From the NCBI RefSeq assembly GCF_012317585.1, contig NZ_CP042909.1, positions 744,001 to 808,000 of the forward strand: a DNA stretch of 64,000 bases, in the 5' to 3' direction. The translations under genes and the position numbers were made by a program. Positions 1-8,005 of the stretch are shown here, one piece after another; position 1 is the stretch's first letter, and each line of letters starts with the position of its first letter. The notes beneath the pieces are model-generated. The model was not told the origin of the DNA, did not search any database, and saw nothing but the letters and a program-made list of their open reading frames with translations. The DNA is from Thermosulfurimonas marina. Its GTDB lineage: Bacteria; Desulfobacterota; Thermodesulfobacteria; Thermodesulfobacteriales; Thermodesulfobacteriaceae.

Positions 1-1
1 C

Positions 2-895
2 CGTATGGGAGGGGCGGTCTTCCCTCGAGACGGCGAAGATCCCGAAGAAGTGGTTAGCAAGGCCGAAATAGCCCTCAAACGGGCCAAAGAGGCCGACGAA
101 CCCTACGCCCTCTACTCTCCGGAGTTAGAGCGACTTCTTCTGGAAGAAGACTTTCTGAAACGGGCCCTCCTTGAAGGGCTTAAAAAGGGAGAATTTTTCC
201 TGTCTTACCAGCCCATTGTGACCCTCCAGAAAAAGCAGGTTATCGGAGCGGAAGCCCTGGTGCGCTGGCAACATCCGGAATTGGGGCCTATCGCCCCGGC
301 GAAATTCATCCCCTTGGCGGAGCGCACCGGGCTCATCGAGCCCCTGGGAGACTATGTCCTTTCTCAGGCCCTCAAGGAGTTTGGCCCCCTGGCCCGGGAA
401 AAGGGCCTGGAGCTGGCCCTCAATTTTTCCCCCCGCCAGTTCTGCAAAAGAGACCTTTCGCTCCGGATAGAAAAGGCCCTTACGGAAGCGAACTTTCCTC
501 CGGAGAAGCTTTTTCTAGAGATCACCGAGTCCACGGCCATGGAAGATCCGGCCCTGACCCTCAAAATCCTTGAGGATCTTCGCTCCCTAGGGCTCAAAGT
601 GGCCCTGGATGATTTCGGCATGGGTTATTCCTCTCTGCGCTACCTGGTAGAATTCGCCGTGGACCGGATCAAGGTGGACCAATTTTTTGTAAGCGCCCTT
701 CCCTTGGACTCCAAGGCCCTCCATGTGATCCGCACCATTCTGGAGTTGGCCCGAAGCGTAGGGGCCCGGGGGCTGGCCGAGGGGATCGAAAGGGCTGACC
801 AGGTGGAGATCCTTCTTAAATTGGGATGTGAGGAGGGACAGGGGTATTTCTTCGGCCGTCCCGTAAGGATCGAAGACTTCGGGAGGTTCCTTTGA
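2..895 (+). CDS. c-di-GMP phosphodiesterase, EAL domain (5' partial)
   Basis: Open from the window edge. The first ~30 residues (GGAVFPRDGEDPEE...AEIALKRAKE) match the end of a GGDEF domain, so the real start lies upstream and this is the tail of a GGDEF-EAL protein. The EAL domain follows, with the signature EALVRW, the Asn of LNFSPRQ, the LEITES glutamate, the DDFGMGYSS loop 6 motif, the Lys of IKVDQFF and the late AEGIE glutamate, so the phosphodiesterase site looks intact. EAL domains hydrolyse c-di-GMP to pGpG. Whether the GGDEF half is active cannot be seen. The stop overlaps the next gene. Confidence 0.9.
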   Translation, partial: RMGGAVFPRDGEDPEEVVSKAEIALKRAKEADEPYALYSPELERLLLEEDFLKRALLEGLKKGEFFLSYQPIVTLQKKQVIGAEALVRWQHPELGPIAPAKFIPLAERTGLIEPLGDYVLSQALKEFGPLAREKGLELALNFSPRQFCKRDLSLRIEKALTEANFPPEKLFLEITESTAMEDPALTLKILEDLRSLGLKVALDDFGMGYSSLRYLVEFAVDRIKVDQFFVSALPLDSKALHVIRTILELARSVGARGLAEGIERADQVEILLKLGCEEGQGYFFGRPVRIEDFGRFL

Positions 896-1341
896 GGGCG
901 GTGGTCCAGCGGGTAAAGGAGGCCGGAGTGCGGGTGACGGGCCGGGAGGTGGCCCGCATCGGCCGGGGCCTCCTGGTCCTTCTGGGGGTGGAAAAGGGGG
1001 ATACGGAGGAGGACCTCCGGTGGATGGCCGGAAAAATCGCCGGCCTGAGGATCTTTGAGGATGAGGCCGGGAAACTCAATCGGGCCCTCTCCGAAGCAGG
1101 GGGAGAGATCCTTTTGGTCTCCAATTTTACGGTCTGTGGGGATTGTCGTAAGGGCCGGCGGCCCTCTTTTGATCCCGCCGAAGACCCCGAAAAGGCCCGC
1201 GCCCTCTGTGAGGCCCTGGCCCGCAAACTCACCGAAGCGGGCCTTCCGGTAAAGACCGGGGTCTTCGGGGCCTACATGGAGGTCTTCCTGACCAACGACG
1301 GGCCGGTAACCCTCATCCTGGACTCCCGCAAGAGACTCTAA
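892..1341 (+). CDS. dtd: D-aminoacyl-tRNA deacylase
   Basis: 149 residues, the usual size for DTD. It starts MRAVVQRV and carries SNFTVCGD (the SQFTL-type motif) and a C-terminal NDGPVTL (the cross-subunit Gly/Pro motif). The enzyme releases D-amino acids mischarged onto tRNA, in the cytoplasm. The start is TTG, overlapping the stop of the EAL gene by four bases, which suggests translational coupling. prmA follows after 2 bases, so the three genes probably form one transcript. Confidence 0.93.
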   Translation: MRAVVQRVKEAGVRVTGREVARIGRGLLVLLGVEKGDTEEDLRWMAGKIAGLRIFEDEAGKLNRALSEAGGEILLVSNFTVCGDCRKGRRPSFDPAEDPEKARALCEALARKLTEAGLPVKTGVFGAYMEVFLTNDGPVTLILDSRKRL

Positions 1342-1343
1342 GG

Positions 1344-2144
1344 ATGCCCTATCTGCGGGTAAAGATCCGGACCCGGGATCCGCAAGAAGTTCTGGCCCGC
1401 CTTTCCGCGGGAGGGGAAGCTCCTCTGGCCAGCCACTTCCTGGACACCGAAGGTCTTCTCATCCTGGTCTATCCCGGCGAAGGGCTCCATGAGCGTCTGC
1501 GGCGTCTAGCCCGACTTTTGCCCCAGGCCGATTTTGAAGAGACGGAACTGGCCGAGGAGGCCGATCTCCAGGAGAAAACTTTTCAGGTGGGACCTCTTAC
1601 CTTTCGCCTGACCCTCTCCCCGGGCCCGGTTCCGCCCGGGGAGATCTCCCTCCGGGCCAATCTCTCTTTCGGAAGCGGGCGCCACGCCACCACCCTCCTC
1701 TGTCTTAAGGCCCTGGTTCGGCTGGCCCAAGAGCTTCCCCTCGGGCGGGTCTTCGATCTGGGCTGTGGAAGCGGCATTCTCTCTCTGGCTGCGGCCCACC
1801 TGGGGGCCGAAAGGGTCCTGGCCGCAGACATCGATCCCCGGGCCGTGCGGGAGGCCCGTTACAACGTGGCCCTCAACGCTCTCGGGGAGCGCATCTTGGT
1901 AATCCGGGGGAGTCTCTCCGCGGCCCGTCCCGCGAGCTTCGATCTGGTGTTGGCCAATCTCACCATCGGGACCATCCTGGCCCTGGCTCCGGAGATTCCC
2001 CGGCTGCTCCGGCCCGGAGGACTGGCCATCCTTTCCGGGTTCGGTCCCTCGCAGAAGGGAGAACTCCTCGCTCGCCTTCCGCAGGCCCGGGTGTACTTTT
2101 CCGAAAATCTCGAAGGCTGGCAGGCCCTAGTCCTGGGCTTCTAG
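1344..2144 (+). CDS. prmA: Ribosomal protein L11 methyltransferase-like protein
   Basis: 266 residues. The C-terminal half is a class I SAM-dependent methyltransferase: motif I DLGCGSGILSL, then AADIDPRAV (acidic loop) and LVLANLT where PrmA has its Asn-Ile/Leu motif. The N-terminal ~90 residues fit the substrate-recognition domain. PrmA trimethylates ribosomal protein L11. It sits 2 bases after dtd and converges on the inositol-phosphate gene, overlapping its 3' end by 18 bases. Family assignment is firm; the exact substrate is inferred. Confidence 0.85.
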   Translation: MPYLRVKIRTRDPQEVLARLSAGGEAPLASHFLDTEGLLILVYPGEGLHERLRRLARLLPQADFEETELAEEADLQEKTFQVGPLTFRLTLSPGPVPPGEISLRANLSFGSGRHATTLLCLKALVRLAQELPLGRVFDLGCGSGILSLAAAHLGAERVLAADIDPRAVREARYNVALNALGERILVIRGSLSAARPASFDLVLANLTIGTILALAPEIPRLLRPGGLAILSGFGPSQKGELLARLPQARVYFSENLEGWQALVLGF

Positions 2145-3428
2145 TCCTTCCTTCTCTCTCCAGAAGACCCAGAGACTATAGAAGACCTTGAGGTGAGTAA
2201 GAAGGGCTAGAGTCCAGAAGATCTCGGCCAGTCTCCCGAAAAGCCCCAGAATAAAGATAAGGAAGATGCGCTCGTCCCGTTTTCCGGGAAAGCGGTGAAG
2301 TTCCGGAAAAAGGGTGTAGGCCTCGCGTCCGTAGGCCCCCCGGAAACGCTCCGTGACATAGCTCACCATCACCGTGCCGAGAAGGGCCAGAAGGCCTACC
2401 GCCAGGTCCATCCCCGCCGGGCTCCAGCGCCAAAGAAGCACCGCCAGAAAGACGAAGTCCACGTAGCGATCGAGCACGGAATCCAAAAGTCCGCCAAAGC
2501 GGGAGGTGCGCAGGGTGGCCCGGGCCAGTTCCCCGTCCACCCCGTCGAGCACGGAATGGATCTGGTAAAGGAAGGCCCCCAAAGGGAGATGAAAGGCGGC
2601 CACCAGGGCCGAAAAGAACCCCAGAAGGGTGGAAAGGACCGTGGCCTGATTGGGATAAAGGTGGTCACAGAGATAGGGGGTAAGGCGGGTGGAAAGCCGG
2701 CGATTGAAAAGACGGGAAATCAGGCCGTCGCTTCCTCCCTTCACACTGGCCCGCACCAGGAGTTTTCCGGCCCGGCGGAGGTCCTCCGGGGTATCCACGT
2801 CCATCCAGAAGAGCCCGGAGACTTCCGTGGCCGGGATGCGGGCTGCGGCCAGAATCTCCGAAAGGGAGATTTCCCCTTCCGGCCGCTGGGCCACTATTCG
2901 GCCGGCCACCTCGAAGACCTCGGGAGAGAGCACAAAGAAGCCGGTATCCAGCCCCTCGTAGGGCTCGAGTCCTTTCCCCAGGGCGGCCACCCTCCCCCCG
3001 AAAAGCCTTACCCGGGTGGCCTCCCGGTGATCCACATAGCGGCCTTCCCGATCGAGGATGAGCCCCTGGCCCTGAAGGGCCGCCCGGACAAACTCCTCCT
3101 CGTAGAGATGGTCACTCATGGTGAGGACAAAAGGCCCGGAGACCGCTAGCCGGGCACACCAGAAGGAATAGCCGTTTCCTCTTTCGGGATAGGGATTCTC
3201 TATGAGGGTCACCCGGTATTGGGGATAGCGGGCCAGGAATTCCTCAAAATAGGGGCGGGACCGGGGGTTGATCACCAGCACGAAATCCCGGATTCCATAC
3301 CGGGAAAGAAGCAGGAATTGGCGCAGGAGGAGTTCCCTTCCGGCCACCCGGAGAAGCCCTTTGGGGAAGCCCTCCCGGTCCAGCCCCATCCGCGTGGCCA
3401 GCCCCGCCGCCAGGATTACCGCCTGCAC
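2127..3428 (-). CDS. Bifunctional inositol-1-phosphate cytidylyltransferase / di-myo-inositol-phosphate-phosphate synthase
   Basis: 433 residues with two domains. Residues 1-~225 are a sugar-phosphate nucleotidyltransferase (AVILAAGLATRMG, then FPKGLL). Residues ~235-425 are a membrane CDP-alcohol phosphotransferase with DGVDGELAR followed by the spaced G..D...D residues and several hydrophobic segments. This pairing is the known IPCT/DIPPS fusion, which makes CDP-inositol and couples it to inositol-1-phosphate on the route to di-myo-inositol phosphate, a compatible solute of hyperthermophiles. The inositol-1-phosphate synthase gene is not in the window. It is transcribed alone, divergent from the ATP-grasp gene. 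Confidence 0.85.
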   Translation of the reverse strand: MQAVILAAGLATRMGLDREGFPKGLLRVAGRELLLRQFLLLSRYGIRDFVLVINPRSRPYFEEFLARYPQYRVTLIENPYPERGNGYSFWCARLAVSGPFVLTMSDHLYEEEFVRAALQGQGLILDREGRYVDHREATRVRLFGGRVAALGKGLEPYEGLDTGFFVLSPEVFEVAGRIVAQRPEGEISLSEILAAARIPATEVSGLFWMDVDTPEDLRRAGKLLVRASVKGGSDGLISRLFNRRLSTRLTPYLCDHLYPNQATVLSTLLGFFSALVAAFHLPLGAFLYQIHSVLDGVDGELARATLRTSRFGGLLDSVLDRYVDFVFLAVLLWRWSPAGMDLAVGLLALLGTVMVSYVTERFRGAYGREAYTLFPELHRFPGKRDERIFLIFILGLFGRLAEIFWTLALLTHLKVFYSLWVFWREKEGLEAQD

Positions 3429-3466
3429 CTTTACCCCCTTGGCCGGGATCTTTTACAGTTAATTCC

Positions 3467-4273
3467 ATGGGCACGATCGTGGTCTCTTTCAACCCCTGGG
3501 TGGACGGGGAGCGCAACTTTTTCCAGTTCACCGGGCTTACGGAGGAGGTCCTTTCGGCCCTGGCCGAGGCCCGGGCGGTCATTTTTCCCCAGACCGTCTC
3601 CCCGGAACTCTACTACTTTGTACGCCGGCTGGGCAAACCGGTCTTTCCTCAGTACGATCTGCGCTTTACCTTTCCGGGAAAGATCGGACAGATCCTCCTT
3701 TTCCGGGCCCTGGGACTCCCTCATCCCCGGAGCCTCTGTATCCCCCGCATCTGTGCCTTCGGCCCCCATCCCGGGGCGGCGGAAATCCCCCTTCCGGAGC
3801 CCCCCTTTGTGGTCAAGGGAAACCACGGACACGAGGGCCGGGAGGTCTTTCTGGTGAGAAATCCGGAGGACTGGGAGGAGGCCCTGGCCCGTCTGCGCTC
3901 CTGGGAGGCCTCCGGCCGTTACGGCTTCCTCCTCCAGGAGTATCTGGAGTTCCCCTACGACCTGAGGGTGGTGGTCCTCGGGAAAAAAAGGCTTCCCTTT
4001 TGGCGGGAGGGCGGCTTCAGACGCAATCTGGCTCAGGAGGGGCGCCCCGTACCCTGCCCGGATCCGGAAATTGAGGCCCGGGCCCTGGAGGTGGTGGAGG
4101 CCTTGGTGGAAAAGACGGGTTTCAACCTGGTGGCCGTAGATCTCCTCTTCCGGGAAGGAATCCCCCTTCTCAACGAGCTCAATTTTGTCTTCGGCCTGCG
4201 ACTCCTGGGAGGAGAGGCCGCCTTCCGGCACTATCTGGAGGAGGCGGTAAGGGAGTTTTTGACAAATCTATAG
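3467..4273 (+). CDS. ATP-grasp domain protein (RimK-like)
   Basis: 268 residues. The middle and C-terminal parts show an ATP-grasp fold: PPFVVKGNHGHEGREV (ATP-binding Lys and Gly-rich loop), LLQEYLEFPYDLRVVVLG, and LVAVDLLF...PLLNELNFVFG, where metal-binding acidic and Asn residues lie. RimK-type enzymes ligate amino acids to an acyl phosphate; the substrate here is unknown. The ATG lies 38 bases from the divergent IPCT/DIPPS start, and the 3' end overlaps korC convergently by 43 bases. Confidence 0.75.
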   Translation: MGTIVVSFNPWVDGERNFFQFTGLTEEVLSALAEARAVIFPQTVSPELYYFVRRLGKPVFPQYDLRFTFPGKIGQILLFRALGLPHPRSLCIPRICAFGPHPGAAEIPLPEPPFVVKGNHGHEGREVFLVRNPEDWEEALARLRSWEASGRYGFLLQEYLEFPYDLRVVVLGKKRLPFWREGGFRRNLAQEGRPVPCPDPEIEARALEVVEALVEKTGFNLVAVDLLFREGIPLLNELNFVFGLRLLGGEAAFRHYLEEAVREFLTNL

Positions 4274-4797
4274 CCCTGCTCAAAGACCCGCCGGTTGGGC
4301 TCGAGAAGGGCCTTTCTTTCCGGAGGAAGAAGGGCCTTGAGCCCGGCGATAACCTTTTCCGGAGGGATCACCCCGGAGGCGGCCACCAGGGCTCCCAGGG
4401 CGGCCATGTTGGCCAGGGCCGGAAAACCCTCCTCTTCGGCCAACCGGTCGGCAGGGACAAAGACCAGGCGTCGCCCGGGGAAATCCCGAGCCAGAGCCTC
4501 GGGAACCAGGTCGCCGTTGACCACCGCCAGGCCCCGGGGCTTGAGCCAGGGCATGAATTTTTCGAAAGAGGGGCGGTTCATGATCACGAGGGCTGAGGGG
4601 CGGCGCACCACCGGGGAGGCGATGGGCCGGTCGGAAAGGACCACCGTGCAGTTGCAGGTCCCGCCGCGCATCTCCGGACCGTAGACCGGAAGAAAGGTCA
4701 CCTCAAGGCCGCTCTCCAGCCCCGCCTGGGCCAGGAGGTTCCCGGCAAAAAGGATTCCCTGTCCCCCGAAACCCGCAAGAATGACCTCAAACTTCAC
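4231..4797 (-). CDS. korC: 2-oxoacid:ferredoxin oxidoreductase, gamma subunit
   Basis: 188 residues from GTG (VKFEVILAGFGGQGI). The glycine-rich GFGGQGILFAGNLLA motif and YGPEMRGG are typical of the gamma domain of KorC/OorC. With KorA, KorB and the KorD ferredoxin it would oxidise a 2-oxoacid, probably 2-oxoglutarate, to acyl-CoA and reduce ferredoxin. The frame extends 12 codons further upstream, but the GTG at 4797 overlaps the stop of the preceding 40-codon gene and begins at the conserved sequence, so I prefer it. Last gene of the kor operon. Confidence 0.85.
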   Translation of the reverse strand: MKFEVILAGFGGQGILFAGNLLAQAGLESGLEVTFLPVYGPEMRGGTCNCTVVLSDRPIASPVVRRPSALVIMNRPSFEKFMPWLKPRGLAVVNGDLVPEALARDFPGRRLVFVPADRLAEEEGFPALANMAALGALVAASGVIPPEKVIAGLKALLPPERKALLEPNRRVFEQGYRFVKNSLTASSR

Positions 4798-4909
4798 GGG
4801 CCCGCGCTCTTTCTCGTTTTTCCAACCAGTCACTCACCTTGAGCAGGAGAAGACCGAAAAGGATCGCCCCTCCGGTGAAGAGAAGAAGATTCAAAGTAAA
4901 AGGATCCAT
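4787..4909 (-). CDS. Small single-span membrane protein (40 aa)
   Basis: A reading frame MDPFTLNLLLFTGG... of 40 residues: one hydrophobic segment (~residues 5-23) followed by a charged tail (WLEKRERARAREV). The stop overlaps the GTG of korC and the start lies inside the 3' part of the preceding small gene, a pattern expected of coupled genes. I do not recognise the family. It could be a small subunit that places the oxidoreductase at the membrane, but that is only inference from position. Confidence 0.5.
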   Translation of the reverse strand: MDPFTLNLLLFTGGAILFGLLLLKVSDWLEKRERARAREV

Positions 4910-5102
4910 TTTTCATCCTCCCTCTTTTGATGAGGAAGAAACCCGCAGTTAATAGAGCCAGCATAGAAAGAAAAGCTACAAGAAAAAAATACCAGGAAAA
5001 CTTTTGATCAAAAAGAGGTTTTATCACTCTTGCCGCCACTACAGCAAGGGCTAGGTGATAGAACCCCTTTCCGAGTTCGATTAACTCTTCTCGTCTTTCC
5101 AC
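4830..5102 (-). CDS. Small two-span membrane protein in the kor operon
   Basis: 90 codons from a GTG overlapping the end of korB by 22 bases. Two hydrophobic segments (about residues 14-32 and 36-57) are joined by KPLFDQKFSWY. After residue ~62 the sequence looks less protein-like and overlaps the 40-aa frame, so a downstream frameshift or a long tail is possible. It somewhat resembles small uncharacterised two-helix membrane proteins; no function is assigned. Confidence 0.5.
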   Translation of the reverse strand: MERREELIELGKGFYHLALAVVAARVIKPLFDQKFSWYFFLVAFLSMLALLTAGFFLIKRGRMKNGSFYFESSSLHRRGDPFRSSPAQGE

Positions 5103-5836
5103 GTGCGAAAAACTCCCAGAGGGAAGGTCTCCGCCAGTTCGTCTATCTTACGCGCCGCGGAGACCGGATCCAGTTTCCAGTTGACCGGACAGGCGGAAAG
5201 GACCTCCACGTAGCCAAAGCCCCGGTCCTCCAATTGGGCCAGAAAGGCCTGGTACAGGGCCTGGCGGGCCTCAAGGACCCTTTTGGGGGTATTTACCGCC
5301 ACCCGGGCACAATAAGCCACCCCCGGAAACTGGGCCAGGATCTCCGCCACCTTCAGGGGATATCCGTAAACCCGGGGGTCGCGGCCCTGGGGAGTAGTGG
5401 TCGTCTTCTGTCCGGGAAGGGTGGTAGGAGAGAGCTGCCCTCCGGTCATTCCGTAAACCGTGTTGTTGATCATGATGGCGGTGATGCGTTCGCCCCGGGC
5501 TGCGGCCTGGAGGCTTTCGTTAAGTCCGATGGCCGCAAAGTCTCCGTCTCCCTGATAGGTGAAAACCGCAAGCTCCGGCCGGGCCCGCTTGGCCCCGGTG
5601 GCCGCGGCACAGGCCCTTCCGTGCGGGGCCTCACAGATGTCGATATCGTAGTAATAGTAAAGGAAACAGGCGCAACCGATGGAGGCCACTCCGTAGGCCC
5701 TTTCTCGGAGATCAAGCGCTTCCAGCACCTCGGCCAGGAGACGATGGACGATCCCGTGGTGGCAGCCCGGGCAATAATGGAAGGGGCGCGCGGTGAGCAC
5801 CCGGGGAAAGGTGAATTTCACCTTCGAGCCAGGCAT
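5081..5836 (-). CDS. korB: 2-oxoacid:ferredoxin oxidoreductase, beta subunit (TPP-binding)
   Basis: 251 residues. It contains CPGCHHG near the N-terminus (cluster and TPP region), the thiamine-pyrophosphate signature starting YQGDGDFAAIG and continuing to NNTVYGMTGGQ, and a conserved Cys in SIGCACF. This is the catalytic TPP subunit. The start overlaps the end of korA by 19 bases. Gene order D-A-B-(two small frames)-C matches OorDABC/KorDABC of anaerobes apart from the inserted small frames. Confidence 0.93.
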   Translation of the reverse strand: MPGSKVKFTFPRVLTARPFHYCPGCHHGIVHRLLAEVLEALDLRERAYGVASIGCACFLYYYYDIDICEAPHGRACAAATGAKRARPELAVFTYQGDGDFAAIGLNESLQAAARGERITAIMINNTVYGMTGGQLSPTTLPGQKTTTTPQGRDPRVYGYPLKVAEILAQFPGVAYCARVAVNTPKRVLEARQALYQAFLAQLEDRGFGYVEVLSACPVNWKLDPVSAARKIDELAETFPLGVFRTWKDEKS

Positions 5837-6870
5837 CTTCGGATCCTCCGGTAAATGTCCTCCGGGGCAGGGAGATCGCTTGGGGGAAGGGCCCAGGACT
5901 CCACTTCCGCGCGCCCGCAGACGGCCAATTTTACATCCTCGACCATCTGGCCACAGTTGAGTTCCACCACCAGAAAGGGAACTCCCCGGGCCGAAAGTTC
6001 TTGATAAGGCCTTTCCGGAAAGGGAAAAAGGGTAATCGGACGCACGAAGGCCACGGAATAGCCCTTCTCCCGGGCCATCTCCACGGCCTCGCGCACGATG
6101 CGCGAGAGGGAGCCAAAGGCCGTCACCGCAAGCTCCGCCCCTTCGGCATAAAGGACCTCCGCCCGGGCCTCCCTGCGCATGGCCCGGTACTTCTTCTGGA
6201 GGAGGAGATTGCGGGCCCGGAGCTCCCCCGGTCCCAGAAAAAGGCTCCGTAGCGTGCGGCCGGGCCTCCCTTTAGCCCCGGTAAGGGCCCAGTCCTCCAC
6301 CGGATAGCGCCGGATACGGAGCTTGCGGGGACGCAGGGGTTCTTTCATCTGCCCCAGAAGGGCATCGGTGAGGATCATCGCGGGCTGGCGATATCTTTCC
6401 GCAAGTTCAAAGGCCCGGGCCGTAAGCTCGTAGGCCTCTTGAATGCTCGCCGGAGAGAGGACCAAAAAATGGTAATCCCCGTGACCCGCCCCCCGGGTGG
6501 CCTGAAAATAGTCCCCCTGGGAGGCCTCGATCCCTCCGAGCCCTGGTCCCCCACGGGAGACATTCACGATCACCGCCGGAAGCTCGAGGGCGGCCAGATA
6601 GGAAAAGGTCTCGGCCATGAGAGAGATTCCCGGGCTGGAAGAGGAGGTCATGGCCCGCACCCCGGTGGAGGCCGCCCCAAGGAGCATATTCACCGCAGCC
6701 AGTTCGCTTTCCGCCTGCAGAAAGACCCCGCCTCTTTTGGGAAGCTCCCGGGCCATAAGTTCGGGAATTTCGTTCTGCGGGGTAATGGGGTAGCCGAAGT
6801 AACAGCGACAGTCGGCCGCCAGGGCCCCCAGGGCGATGGCCTCTGAACCCTTGACCAGGATGGGCTTCAT
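5818..6870 (-). CDS. korA: 2-oxoacid:ferredoxin oxidoreductase, alpha subunit
   Basis: 350 residues starting MKPILVKGSEAIALGAL. The alpha-subunit hallmarks GYPITPQNEIPE, QAESELAAVNMLLGAAS and TSSSSPGISLM are visible. The ATG at 6870 gives an ATGA overlap with the ferredoxin stop; a longer frame exists upstream but runs through korD. With KorB it forms the catalytic core, and the PITPQNE form favours 2-oxoglutarate or branched-chain 2-oxoacid rather than pyruvate as substrate (inference). Confidence 0.92.
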   Translation of the reverse strand: MKPILVKGSEAIALGALAADCRCYFGYPITPQNEIPELMARELPKRGGVFLQAESELAAVNMLLGAASTGVRAMTSSSSPGISLMAETFSYLAALELPAVIVNVSRGGPGLGGIEASQGDYFQATRGAGHGDYHFLVLSPASIQEAYELTARAFELAERYRQPAMILTDALLGQMKEPLRPRKLRIRRYPVEDWALTGAKGRPGRTLRSLFLGPGELRARNLLLQKKYRAMRREARAEVLYAEGAELAVTAFGSLSRIVREAVEMAREKGYSVAFVRPITLFPFPERPYQELSARGVPFLVVELNCGQMVEDVKLAVCGRAEVESWALPPSDLPAPEDIYRRIRRCLARR

Positions 6871-7076
6871 CTTACCTCCAGGACCACATCCGGACACATA
6901 AGATAGCATATCCCGCAACCGGTGCACTTTTCCGGGGCCTTAAGCCCCACCACCCGGTAGCCCTGGACATTGCGCTCCCCGGTAATTATTAGCACTTCCT
7001 TGGGACAAAAGTGCACACAGAGGCCACAGCCCTTGCAGCGTTCCGGAAAGGAGATCTGTACTCGGCGGCGGGCCAT
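6867..7076 (-). CDS. korD: 2-oxoacid:ferredoxin oxidoreductase, delta subunit (2[4Fe-4S] ferredoxin)
   Basis: 69 residues with two clusters of the form CxxCxxCxxxC(P): CKGCGLCVHFCP and CTGCGICYLMCP. This is the electron-transfer subunit that collects electrons from the TPP site. First kor gene in the operon, 6 bases after fabD and overlapping korA by 4 bases. Confidence 0.92.
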   Translation of the reverse strand: MARRRVQISFPERCKGCGLCVHFCPKEVLIITGERNVQGYRVVGLKAPEKCTGCGICYLMCPDVVLEVR

Positions 7077-7082
7077 AAAAGT

Positions 7083-8003
7083 TCAAAGCTCCCTTAGGAG
7101 ATTTTCTATTTCCTCCGGGCCTTCCACCTGGACCACGCGCACCTGCGGAGCGATGCGCCGGATGAGGCCGGAAAGGACCTTCTTGGGCCCGGCCTCCACA
7201 AAGAGCTCCACCCCGGCCCGAACCATGACCTCTACCCCTTCCACCCAGCGCACCGCCGAAAGCATCTGCCGGGAAAGGGCCTCGCGGATGGCCTCCGGGT
7301 CGGTTTCGGCCTGAGCGGTGACGTTCAGGACCACCGGGATCTCCGCCGGCCGAAAGGCCGCGGCTTCTATTTCCCTTTGAAACTCCCGGGCCGCTTCCTC
7401 CATAAGCGGTGAATGAAAAGCCCCCGAGACCGGAAGCCTTACCACCCGCTTGGCCCCGGCCTCTTTGGCCGCCTCGGCGGCCCGGCAGGCGGCTTCTTCC
7501 TCCCCGCTGATCACACTCTGCTCCGGAGAATTATGGTTGGCTAGATAGACCCTCCCGGGCACCCGGGAGAGGAGATCTTCCAGGCGAGAGCGCTCAAGTC
7601 CGATCACCGCATACATGGCCCCCGGGGCCGTCTCTCCGGCCCGGGCCATGAGTTCTCCCCGGCGTCGGACCAGCCGAAAGGTATCTTCCGGAGAAAGCAC
7701 CCCGGCCGCACAGAGGGCGGAAAATTCCCCCAGACTGTGGCCGGCCACCAGGACCGGGCGCAGACCTTCGGCCCGAAGCACCGCCCAGACCGCAAGATTT
7801 ACCGCAGTGAGGGCCGGCTGGAGGTTTTCCGTACGTTGAAGGGCTTCTTCCGGGCCGGAAAAGGCCAGCTCCCGCAAAGGAAGCCCGGTGATCTCCTCCC
7901 CGAGCGCAAAAATCTCCCGGGCCTCGGGCCGGGCCTCGAAAAGGGCCCGCCCCATACCCACATACTGCGATCCCTGTCCAGGAAAGACTACCGCCACCCG
8001 CAA
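7083..8003 (-). CDS. fabD: Malonyl-CoA:ACP transacylase
   Basis: 306 residues. It shows FPGQGSQYVGMG at the N-terminus, the nucleophile elbow GHSLGEFSAL (Ser92-type), a conserved Arg further on and the catalytic His in SGAFHSPLM. It loads malonyl groups onto acyl carrier protein for fatty acid synthesis. It lies between the gcvH-like gene (2 bases) and the kor genes (6 bases), so it is probably co-transcribed with carbon-metabolism genes rather than with a fab cluster. Confidence 0.95.
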   Translation of the reverse strand: MRVAVVFPGQGSQYVGMGRALFEARPEAREIFALGEEITGLPLRELAFSGPEEALQRTENLQPALTAVNLAVWAVLRAEGLRPVLVAGHSLGEFSALCAAGVLSPEDTFRLVRRRGELMARAGETAPGAMYAVIGLERSRLEDLLSRVPGRVYLANHNSPEQSVISGEEEAACRAAEAAKEAGAKRVVRLPVSGAFHSPLMEEAAREFQREIEAAAFRPAEIPVVLNVTAQAETDPEAIREALSRQMLSAVRWVEGVEVMVRAGVELFVEAGPKKVLSGLIRRIAPQVRVVQVEGPEEIENLLREL

Positions 8004-8005
8004 GA

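Noticed and set aside
2295-3149. Long plus-strand frame opposite the inositol-phosphate fusion
   Set aside because: Composition is Gly/His/Pro-rich shadow coding with no motif; the minus-strand frame has complete family signatures.
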